DNA from: Gracilaria domingensis
Taxonomy: Eukaryota > Rhodophyta > Florideophyceae > Gracilariales > Gracilariaceae
Reading direction: 5' to 3'
Assembly: GCA_022539475.1 (NCBI GenBank)
Contig: VCMS01000518.1
Span: 35,683 to 73,591, forward strand
DNA length: 37,909 bases
Shown here: positions 28,052 through 37,909 of the stretch, in pieces
How positions within the stretch are numbered: the stretch's first letter is position 1
How the letters are laid out: each line of letters starts with the position of its first letter
Position numbers and translations under genes: made by a program
The notes under the pieces: model-generated
Seen by the model: only the letters and a program-made list of their open reading frames with translations
What the model was told of the DNA's origin: nothing
Database searches by the model: none

Positions 28052-30420
28052 CTTCTGGTTCTTGCTTATAACACATGCACCCCGGGTGATGATGCTAGAT
28101 TAACGCGCGTTTCATTCGGCATAAACAGATCGGATTACACATGCGTCTGGTGCTGCACCCAAGGTCTGCAAGCACAGCTACCCCACGAGTAACTGACCGA
28201 CAGGTAAACAACCGACGCATTGTAACAGGGCGATTTACAACTAGCTTCATTGCGTTCAAAGCTTCCTGGATTACCTAGAATGAGCTAAATGGACCGCGCT
28301 TGTCCCAGTGAGTGGCGCGCGATTGAGTTATTCAAGTCGTTGACCGGTCATCTCAGATAGATACGTAAACACCAGATTAGCCGAACCTCTTTGCCTAACG
28401 CCTAAGCTCTACTTTTCAACCGTCATAACGCCCCAGCCTAAACTATGATCCACCAAATGGCCAACAGCGTGTATAGTTTTAATTGCAACGATCCGCACCC
28501 AAGGCTCGGAAATCTTCGGTTCCGAGCCCTCTGGTCGCATAGCGTGTCCCTAAATCACAGCACCCTTCCATTGCCGTAGAATCCTGATGGGAAACGTTGA
28601 CCAATGTGATCAAGAAATTGTTAACCCATCTATTTCTAGCACTTTTTATACTGGGTCGTGTAATGCCGTTTTGCCTGAGGTTACTAAATCTGTTAATTCA
28701 ATGCTAGTGGCGCTCAGGTCTTTCTAATTGCAGTTCATGGTTGGGAAACGTCGGACAACTTCTCAAATGGGCTGTTGAAGTACAGTTAGATCGATCATGT
28801 CCACAATCGTCTGCATACATTGTGCTTCAACAGCACACAAGCAATTAAGTATCGTGTTCTTGCTAAGCTTTCTCAACGCCCGCCACCCCTGTATTGAAGA
28901 TGTGCAGGCACTGAACTCGCTGCTTTGCACAATTAGCATTTGGACTTTCCGCGCTTTGTTCAAGCATCAGACACGCATATCTGCACATCAGACCCCAGTG
29001 TTCCACATACAATCTTGAACATCATTGTACGTCGCGTTTAGCGATGCCGACCGAAAGTCTTGGAACCGAGCTCTGACATGTGATCCTGACTTTTCTCTTA
29101 CATGCAAACGTTTTCTCGGTGTGTTAACCAGCACTCCTCGCGCGCATCAACTTGCTGGCATTGCGATAATCCTTCTTCCGTCGATCAGGCATTTCGACAC
29201 GCAACAGCTGCACAAACAGTACGCTCCCTCGCACCGACCTCCCACAAATGATGCGGCTGAAACAGGAAATCTGCAGACCGCAATGGCCTCAATTGCAACA
29301 TGCTGTCCTGTCCCAAATATTGACCTGGAGAGCAACACCCGTATACAACGTTGTTGCGCTTCGCGACAATGTAACGTACATCGACAATGTATTTGAAAGC
29401 GGTCGTGAGGTCCCTAGCGTGGGCTGCGGCGTTCTTCACTGCGACTGGAGCAGAAGTAGATAACCGTGCCACATCTTTCAAACAATCGCCTTTGCGTACA
29501 AACGAACCCTGGCCTGCGTAACTGGCGCCACCTTTATTGCAGCGTGCTTGTCCAGTTCTTGCTGTCCATCTTCCTAACGTCGTCGTCTGTTTCGAGGGCG
29601 CCCGCATGTATGCGTAAGGGCCCGTAAGAGCTTGCGTGCTTCCTCGGTCCGTATCGGGCGCATCCGAACACACCGCAGCAGGCGAAGACGTAGGCAAGCG
29701 CGCGATCCCGAGGATACTCCGATTGCCTTCTTGCCTAATGTTTGTTTGCAATACTTTTGCAACTTCATCGACGCGTCACAACTTTGAACCTCTGCGCAGC
29801 GGCCTGCACCATGCTTTCGAAGCAGTTGCGTTGCGCTCCATGCCCGCAGCGCTTGCCGCTGAAAACTGCCAGCTTTTGCAGCATAATTTTCCATGCCACT
29901 TGCTCTGGAATAGTGCAGAACGCCTCGACATCACCTTTGTCCGTCGCTGGCACGCGTAGGAATCCCCACTCTACGCGAGCCCATCGTCGCCAGATTCGGA
30001 TACCACCTCCAGCCGCGATTTGTCTCGTCAACTTGCCCTATGAGCCCTTGTCAATCGACTCGATCCACACAGACGGACGGATGACATACCGTGCACGTGA
30101 CGCAGAGCTTTTTGCAGCTCCCCGGTGAGGCTACATACAATGATCTCCGCGCGTAGTTTAAGTATTTGCGGCTCCGAGCTATGTGCAACGTCAATCTAAG
30201 ATTCGCGACAATCCGGCACAGACGACGCAAGGCCGTGTCCTCCATGTGTTGTATGATCGTCTCGGACACGAGTCTTTGACACTAGACGCTTCTCCACCTT
30301 CGCCTGGTGATGTAGAAGGACGTCATAAGCCAGACAGTACAAGCGTCACGGGCTTGAGCCGATTCCTCTTTCACCCAAATAGTTTGGATTACGTAGATAT
30401 ATCGAAAGTTCGCGATGAGT
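28052..30420. other. Region without a recognised gene
   Basis: Short frames on both strands overlap; the longest is minus 29185-29751 (188 codons) and is crossed by equally open frames on the plus strand. No motif is recognised. A weak hairpin CGGAA...TTCCG lies near 28507-28525. Confidence 0.35.
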
Positions 30421-30425
30421 GCCCT

Positions 30426-31250
30426 TCAGTGCCTTGCAAGCACTCTTCGCACACTTTCCTTCATCATCTCCCATAGCCTCAGTAGAGTACCTAGGAAATC
30501 CTTTAAAAGTTCCTTCACCTCCTCGCCAGAAGGCCAAGAACGCCGCGAAGCGCGGCGCACACCCGCTCTCGCGAACCGCCATGCCGGGAAACTGATTGAC
30601 TTGATGGCCAGTGTACCGTCACTGGCAAGCAAGTTTCGCCTGAGATCGCCTTCGGCCACTCGAGCCGTGACGTAGTAAGACCTGAACGCACCGCGGATAT
30701 CATTGAAGGCGCATAGCAATGCGAACGCTTATATCCGGTGATGCAGTACACTATATCAGCGGCAGCCAGCAAGAACTTTCACGGCGCAGTCGAGAAGGCT
30801 GTTCGGGTCGGCGATATCATTATTCAAAGAGGGAACGCCAATGCTGGCGCTTGCGACTTGGTTCCGGTTGACCCGTCTGAGCCGGACTACAGAGCTCTCG
30901 TTGGTACCAGAGCGCCGCGCCAGCCGTTTTTGGATGTCCACTCCACGCGCTGAACTCGAGAACACTCCTTGATTGCCCGGGACGATCACCGGCACCCGCT
31001 CGCCGGCGTCAGAGTAGCCGGGACGAGGTTTCCCAACAATATGTCTTGCTGACCTGGGGGGAAGTAAACATGCGATACTGGAGGAGCGGCATGTCGTCAG
31101 CAGACGGCGACGAGAAGCGCACAAATACATCCTCCCAATGGCAGACTGGGGGGCAATGAGCGAGACCAAGGTTTGAAGCTCATGCCGTATGCGCGCGTGC
31201 CACCGATGCTCGCCCAGCGAGGGGGCGTTCGAAGCCAGCAGCACCAACCG
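30426..31250 (-). CDS. Possible minus-strand gene fragment
   Basis: Two minus-strand frames, 30756-31247 (163 codons, with SSVVRLRRVNRNQVASASIG) and 30426-30719 (97 codons, with EEVKELLKDFLGTLLRLWEM), follow one another. They could be exons or one frame broken by an indel. No family is recognised, and the plus strand is also partly open. Confidence 0.2.
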
Positions 31251-32110
31251 CCAGCGCGCCGCAGCCGCCGCTGCTGCGCGGTGCTCGCCGCGCTCGCAAG
31301 CGCGTGCAACGCGTCCTGCGTGGCGGCGTCAAACAGCACTGCAGATTGGCGGCGGGCAGCACTGTCAACCGGCGTGCCGCGCGAGCTGCTTGCTACTACG
31401 GTAGCTGCAGCGCAAACAGCAGATATGCTGGACCACGGAGCACTACGCGCTAGTGGCGCTCGCAATGCGCTCCCGAGCAGCTGCGATAATGGGCGCATGC
31501 GGCGGTGGTGGCTCCCGTGCGCGCTAAGCGCGGCCGTTGGCGCGCGAGTTCTGCGCCGGGCGCAATCCGGCAATGCGTGGCGAGTTCTGATGACGGCGTG
31601 GGCGTGGCGTCTGAGCGGGCGCAGGCGACTTGCGATAAAGAGGACGCGCACGATGCGTGTCAGCATAGGTAGAAGAATGTCTTCGCCCCAGTGTACGGCG
31701 GGTGGCGCACAGCACGGCGCTCACAGCGGGCGCGCGTCGAGCAGCGGCGGGCATGAAGAGCGCCCGAGCGCCGGCGGCGGCGAAATGGCGACGAAGTCCG
31801 CGCGTGCGCAGCGATCACGAAAGCGACAGCGTGACGGAGCGCGCTACTTTCGGACGTGCGGGTGGGCACCGGCGGCGGGGCGCCAGCGCGCCCGAAGCTG
31901 GGAGGAGAAGCGCGGGGCGCTGTGGGGTCGTCCAGCGAGCAGCGACGGGAATGTCGCAGCGCTAGGCTAGAACCAGCGCGGTGATTCCGACTTGCGCGCA
32001 CCAGCCGCGTCGCGAGGGACCTGGGCGGGCCTTTGTTGCACGGCAACCCCAGCCGCACGCGGCAGCGGACCGGGCGTAGAGTAGCGTTGTGACCAGCGCC
32101 GGTAGCTAGG
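31100..32110. other. GC-rich island
   Basis: About 1 kb is much richer in GC and CG dinucleotides than both flanks. Long frames on both strands (plus 31173-31970, minus 31097-31666 and minus 31660-32307) are Ala/Arg/Ser-rich and mirror each other, as expected from composition. A promoter-type island or a foreign insertion are both possible. Confidence 0.4.
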
Positions 32111-33330
32111 CGCGCCAGGACGTGAGCTGAGAAGAGTACGAAATAGAACATAAAATGCGTGGAACGGTCCCAAATCATATTGCGTCCGTATGATGCTGGG
32201 TCAACATGAGACCAACGTATTTCGTCATCCATTATCTCTGCTGCACAATTTGTACCTAATAACGTGATCCATAGGAATACAGATAGGCAAGCGCATCCAA
32301 ATGGCACTGTAACTCGTTACACGCCCTTATACGCTCAATAAATCCATTTGGCAGAATAATACGGCCACTATGCGGCCATTTATAGCCCGAAATTTGATGT
32401 TCATATGGGCGAAGTCTTGAAGAGCAGATAAGGAGCACGCAATGATCCCGTTGGTTGGTTTGTTTGTCATCCAGCGTACACACGCCATCTCAGCGCCGAT
32501 GTCAGCTCGTCCCCGCGGCCGAGCATTCTCATGTCTCCTGACTCCTACTGCAGGTACAGGTTTCTTAACCTTGGGCATGTGCAATTACCTGGGGTATTGA
32601 TGCTTGAGGCTCTTGAATAGTGTTCCACTTCGTACGTCCCGGTCGTCTTAGATCAGTGTGGTGTCGCTTCGTGCCAATGTGTCTGTTCTAACGTGGCGTC
32701 CCGTGGAGCTTGTACGCAACCTGGACGCATATCGGGTCCGCCAAAGATTTTTTGGTAGGAAAGGATGCACATCTGTGGTTGACCCGTCCTACACCGAACC
32801 TGGCAGACGTCATGCCCAGCTATTGTTGGTAGGGGCGATCACTTCGCCATCCTCCGGCTGATGAATGACGCGTCATGTCATGGTCGCCGGTCGCTCATCG
32901 GCGCCAGATTCGCTCTGTGTTTGAACATATATTTGGCAAGACATCGTAGGAAAGTATATAATCTTGTTGCATTTGTTACGCGGATAAACCTGACAAGAGA
33001 CCACTCTGTGAAACGAATCATCACGAGGTTGTCGAGAGTAATGTACTTCAAGTGGAGAGGTCACTGTGCAATCTCGTTGCCAGGTTTGTCGCAGTCCAAA
33101 AATAAGAAATGATGCCTGCTATACGTGGATGAGGCGCGAATTCTGGCAGCGCGCTTGGACCGACCAAAACGAGGTGTTTCGGGGCACATCCTATGATAGT
33201 GTATGATACGCCGTCGTATTGATATATTATACGTATTACGTAAATCGTTCAGTCGACCTTGGAGGTTAACTTTCTCTCCGAATCTGCTCTCACTGAACCC
33301 GTATTTTCCGCGCTTCTTCTCCAGCTTCTC
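32111..33330. other. Region without a recognised gene
   Basis: Base composition returns to the AT-rich background. Frames are shorter than 90 codons and match nothing known. Confidence 0.35.
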
Positions 33331-33335
33331 CCTCT

Positions 33336-33647
33336 ATGCGTGGCATCGTGACACCCTCCGAAATCGTGGCAGCAGGTTGCACTTCGAAGAGGTTAGTGAC
33401 TGAAATAAAGGACGAAGTGATCGTGTATCATTCGGAGAAAGAGAAGGAAGCAGTTCCCAAGCTTCTGTGGGTCGGATTGCCGTGCGGATGCTTTATCGGG
33501 GTAACCGACACGGGAGTGATGACTGCCGTACATCGCGCGATGGAGCAACTGCGAGTTTGGCTGGCCGACATGAAGCCTGAGCTGACTGCTGCTGGCGCGA
33601 TACCAGTAAACCGAACACGCAAAGGCATCACTCTCCAACAGGGCTAG
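33336..33647 (+). CDS. Hypothetical ORF, 103 codons
   Basis: The frame reads MRGIVTPSEIVAAGCTSKR and later LLWVGLPCGCFIGVTDTG and MEQLRVWLADMKPELTAAG, with balanced composition and a proper ATG and stop. The opposite strand is open in part too. No family is recognised. Confidence 0.25.
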   Translation: MRGIVTPSEIVAAGCTSKRLVTEIKDEVIVYHSEKEKEAVPKLLWVGLPCGCFIGVTDTGVMTAVHRAMEQLRVWLADMKPELTAAGAIPVNRTRKGITLQQG

Positions 33648-33699
33648 TTTGGCGAGAGCATGAAATCTGTTTGCTGGGGTGCATGAGCGCGCTGCCAAT

Positions 33700-34284
33700 G
33701 GTTTTGTGGCTCAATCGCGCGGGAGCCGGAGGCGCGAAGACTAGGGCACCGGCGGTCTGTGCCGTTGAGTATACATGGTCGGGCTGTACCCTGGAAGTCG
33801 GCGGGACGCCCGATCGAAATCGGTACGGCGACAGCGAGTGATAGGTTGCAAGCTCTGGCGGGTCCTCTTCTCGCGGCAAAGAGCCGCAAAGTATAATATA
33901 AATTGCTCTAGAATGTCTAAGGTGGGGAGGCATGATAAGATGAGAATGACAATAGCAGGGTGTTGACATGAGACTGAGTTGCGACTTTGCATCTCGCCAC
34001 TTGGGAGAAAATGGAATACGCAAACTAGCACGAGGCAGGATTTGAGGAGAAGGGTCGCGGAAAAGAGTTGGATGGGGGGTGCGGGCGAAGTAGAACCTCT
34101 ACACATAAACTAAGAGATCCCACCAACAATTAAACTGCGCGAGATGGAATTTCAATATTCCAAAATTTCAATGAATTTTTTGAGTGCCAGCCTCTCACCC
34201 CCTCTGGCGTCGCCCCCAACTACCAAAACTTAGCTTTACGTTTCGCACAGCGAACAGACTATAATTCCACTTTGCGAACACAGA
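33700..34284. other. Region without a recognised gene
   Basis: Short minus-strand frames (33628-34023) are low in information. No repeat or motif stands out. Confidence 0.35.
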
Positions 34285-34685
34285 CGATACTTAATATAGC
34301 GAAGTATGGTTAGGCAAAAAACGGTCGATAGAAGAATAGTTCGAATAAACGTATGTATCTCATAATGGATATAATCTGTACTCGCAAGTATTCCTGCGTT
34401 GCAGGTATCATTCGTAGAAGTATTCGGTAATGTTGCACCTTAAGTTGAACTGAACTAGACGTCGCGAATACCGTCAGGTAGCCCTCGACAAAGAACTAGC
34501 ACGAGTGGAAATACCCACCAGTATTTACTGCACAGCGATTCCTGGCACGAACCTCAAGCAATAATGTTCAATACTTTTGAAATATTGATCTCTGATATTT
34601 TTCAAAAATTTACTGGACGACCCTTGCCACTTTCTGGACGACCTCGCCAAAAACTAGCCATCTGGCAAGAGACCAGACGCCTCCG
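34285..34685 (-). repeat. Dispersed repeat R, copy 2
   Basis: This is inverted relative to copy 1 (19375-19790). It reads AGCGAAGTATGGTTAG, TGCGTTGCAGGTATCA, CAGGTAGCCCTCGAC, AAAGAACTAGCACGAG and TACTGGACGACCCTTGCCA in the same order as the reverse complement of copy 1. Similarity fades before about 34285 and after about 34685, which gives the approximate ends. Confidence 0.8.
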
Positions 34686-37600
34686 CGCAGTGCGTCACCA
34701 TGATCGCATCCCGAACAGCGCCGCGCATCACAACGGATTTGTATGAATAAGTAGAAAAGGAATGGGTCTTGCGCTCTCTGATTTTTCAAATGGAGCTCCG
34801 ATGCAGAAGCAAAAGACGCTGGATATCACGTGCGCTACGCGTCGCCAAAAAGTGCTCAGCAACGCCATGTAACAGACAATCCATATGGAGAAAACTCGAG
34901 ATAGTATGAGCTGGAGAAGAGACCATAGTGGCGAAGATTAACGCAAAATGTCGCGAACGTAAAATTCTCCTTGGCGATATTGCCACGGAAGATACTAATC
35001 AATGGCCGCAGGTCGTGCGGAGGACCGATATGACCGGTTCTGCCTCCGCGAGGATTTAAAACGAGCTAACGCTGCTTTGGATCGAAGCCGTATTGATAAC
35101 CGGTACGGAAACCCATCAACACGAAGCCTCACGTCGAAGAGAGGCTGCAAGAGTGGTATACAGAAGAAATCATGAATCGCGCTGCCGATAAACAGAAACG
35201 GACCGTGAAAAGCATAAACGTTCGACCGCAAACAAACGCCGCCTGTAGTCGGAACATATTGCAGAGAGAGCGCAGCGTACGGCCTGCAGAACTGCCAGAA
35301 TCTGCGACCCAGACCGTTAGTACGCTGCCTATACGCCACGCTACGCTACAGACGTCGTAAAGCGAGCAGTTGACTTCTCGTATCCTCTATTGCCCAGAGC
35401 ACAACCTATCAAGTGCGCAACGGAACGCCCTACCACGGCATTATTTTCGCCAGCTCTGACCATGGACTCCGAACTCTGTTCGTTTAATATCTCACGAATA
35501 TGGTGCAGCCCACTTCCCCGGAGGTCCCCAGAGTGGCCGATGACGTCGATAACGAAGAGGAAAAAGGGAAGTGTCGCTAGTGAGTACTGCACGAGGCAGT
35601 TTTCACTCCGGTCACCTAGCGCTCTCGCTTTCTCGTTCGCTGAAGGCTCTGTCCCGTTGCATATGTTGCGATCGTTAACGAGCCGTCAAAACCTTGAAGA
35701 CAAACTATATTATTATCATTTTCTGTGCCGCGCTTGCGTGTCTTGCGAGTCTTTGCCTCAGTATCTACTGTGGCAGCGTTGAAGAGCGGAACACCGCTTC
35801 AGAAGATCCAGTACAAAGCAACGCAGCTGTGTGTATGTCATCGAAAGAGATTCTTCTCAAAAGGCCACTTTTCCTAAGATAGACGATGAACCTATTGTTC
35901 ATATATCCTATGCCCATTCTTGCTATTCGTTCGTCTGATGTGGTTTTGTAAAGCGGACGATACATCCACCTGGTACTCTCGTTCCGTTTATAAGGCAGGA
36001 CCAGGGCCGAACTACCTGCGAAACCCATTCCGCCATTCATGCTGTCAGGGGAGAGAAAATGCTTCTCTGTTCGATAACTTCAGAAGAATCTAAATGTTCT
36101 CTCGCTCTCGGCCACCGTTGTCGGAGATCTCCAACGCCTTATGAAGCGGCCAAACAGATACAATACAAACAATTTGGCTCACCGGTGCGCTTTTTTTGGT
36201 ACCGCATCATAAGCTCGTCTCTTGTTTCCTATCTATGCCCTTCTCCATCAGCGTTTTTTGTTCCCGCGAGAAAGAACAAATATTAGAGGTAATCCTAGAT
36301 AAAAGGCCCCCTACATCGGCGCGTTGCTGGTGCTAGGCCACTGGATTAGTTTAGGTTCGATCGCGTCTCAAAGTTTTGTAGAACTGCAAAGAGAACGTAC
36401 TAAAGAAATTCGAAATTGTACAGCCGATTACACCGTAGCGAAGTCCAACACGTTCCACACAACCTCCTCGTAGATCCACGTCATATAACGAGCGAACAGA
36501 ACACATTACCTTCCCATCCAGTCTCGACGACGAGAGAGATGCTGTCCGCTTCATTGTTCGTGTCGCACAGATCTATCGAGCATCAAGTAGGGTGACACAA
36601 CAGCTTCAAAAAGAACATCAAAGCTATTCTCGGCTTCATGGTGAATTTGTTTTGTCAAACAATTTACGTCCGGCATTTTTGTTTCGAATGTTATCATATG
36701 ACAGATCTGTAACTCCTTCTTTTGCATAGAGTTCCTGTTTTAGCCTGTCAACAGAGTTGTCGCGGCAGGACTTCTCAGATACCTCGGTCCCCGCTCTTCA
36801 TTCGTGAAGTGAAATAGTGAAAAGTGTCCGCTCGGTTTTTGAGTTTGCGTATGATCACGAGTTCTGTTGCTATTTGCTCCTAAGGAGAAAGGGAGCAGTA
36901 CTGCCAGAGTCCTCCATTGTGAGAGGAAGTTTGTGGAGACACGACCACACATAAATGTTACGGACGATATAAGGATGCGGCGCCTAATTCAAAAATACAA
37001 ACCGGTCTGATTCTGAGGTCTTCAGCCTGGTCAGGCGAGAAATCGTTAATTCAAAAAGCGCCCTAGTAGAAAAGCTAAACACTCTTTCCTAAGCTCGAAA
37101 TCACAGTACCATAACCAGACTGCAGTGCAGAGAATGCAATCTCCTTGATCTCCTCACAGGGATGACCCAACAAGCTCCCGTAACAGCTTTCTTGAGAAGA
37201 CGGAAGAAATCATATTCCATACCTCGTTAGTTCTACGCAAAAGCTTGTTACAAAAGATTCTCTTGGCTCCTTCACTGTCTCACTGACCTATGAACACCGA
37301 ATTTGGCGCCAAATTGGCCGAAAGTGAGGGAATAGGACTGTGTAAAAACGAAGTTTGTGCCAACGTGCCACTCGGGCGGAAAACTATTTTATGTTTTTGG
37401 TAAGATGGCCGTACTTGGGCTTATTTGGCCATATTTGCCATATCTTGCTATAACGAAATTGCTGTATCTTGCAAGATAGGCAGTTGCTCACAAAGTTTAG
37501 CTGAAAGTCCTCATTCGCTCACTTTTCGGAGCTTATGTTGGAACAGATTCGATGTCATACGGAAATTAAAGCATTTATGCTCGCGCCAGCACCAATATAG

Positions 37601-37909
37601 AACTTTTTGATTTCCGTGTTTGCTTCTACACATGTGAACATTGATGCGATGGTCAGGGTATATTCTAGTTTCACTTTCTTGTACACGGAGTGATTTTTCT
37701 CTGAGACTGATCTAGAATCTCCGAGAAATTCTGCCCGAGCCTTCCTCAAGCCGATAGTTCTGTATTCGCATGATCCCTCGTAAATGCTGACATCCGACTG
37801 CTCTTTGTACGTGAGAGAGCCTGTGGCAGCGGCGACGCTAATTTTTTCCTCTTCTGATGCGCATTGAAGAAAGCACCAGAGCGTTGTGCTGATTTGATTT
37901 GTGAGGTGA
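34686..37909. other. AT-rich region without a recognised gene
   Basis: Small frames such as plus 35390-35782 and minus 34995-35339 are present but resemble nothing known. TTTGGCGCCAAA (37301-37312) is a perfect 12 bp palindrome. Imperfect ATTTGCCATATCTTGC-like repeats lie at 37425-37480. Confidence 0.35.

Noticed and set aside
30738..30953. GDIIIQRG stretch resembling a cupin motif
   Set aside because: The residues after it do not follow the cupin pattern and the frame is only 71 codons.
31173..32307. Frames of 265, 189 and 215 codons on both strands
   Set aside because: They are mirror frames of a GC-rich island with Ala/Arg/Ser-rich, low-information translations and no motif.

Overview
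The window looks like a eukaryotic nuclear contig from a draft long-read assembly. It holds a nest of Ty3/gypsy LTR retrotransposons, a satellite array interrupted by a 273-base run of N, and AT-rich sequence in which I can defend no gene. The proteins visible in the retrotransposons (a protease with a DTGAGPN motif and an ILGCDF flap region, a chromodomain-like integrase tail) resemble gypsy elements of oomycetes and other protists or algae. That comparison is from memory, so I do not name a species. No tRNA, rRNA, CRISPR array or bacterial-type operon is seen.

Layout. 1-6245: a gypsy element on the minus strand (element 1), cut by the window start. Reading from high to low coordinates it has an LTR, a primer-binding site, gag with a CCHC knuckle, protease, reverse transcriptase, RNase H and the beginning of integrase. 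6246-7671: GC-rich sequence holding a plus-strand retropepsin-like fragment, probably part of an older element. 7672-19240: a gypsy element with two LTRs (element 2, 11.6 kb), also on the minus strand, inserted into that sequence. Its gag and pol run from about 18.5 kb down to 12.15 kb. Between pol and its 3' LTR lies a 2.7 kb gene-like reading frame on the opposite strand (9083-11817), with its own TATA-like box and a duplicated Pro/Gly/Arg-rich tail. This convergent antisense frame is the most interesting thing in the window. 19375-19790 and 34285-34685: two inverted copies of a non-coding dispersed repeat. 20037-21358: a satellite of about 430 bp per unit, each unit ending in a long palindrome, running into the N gap. 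25480-25835: three tandem units of about 111 bp, each built around a GC-rich hairpin with TTAGGG/CCCTAA in its arms. The remainder (21.6-25.4 kb, 25.8-37.9 kb) is unassigned.

The two LTRs of element 2, the satellite units and the coding frames differ or break mostly by single-base insertions and deletions. This looks like uncorrected long-read error at least as much as biological decay, so broken frames are not by themselves evidence of pseudogenes. Elements 1 and 2 share the same primer-binding site. They also share a purine-rich motif (CTAAGGAGGGG on the minus strand) between protease and reverse transcriptase, and this motif is identical to the 3' polypurine tract of element 2.
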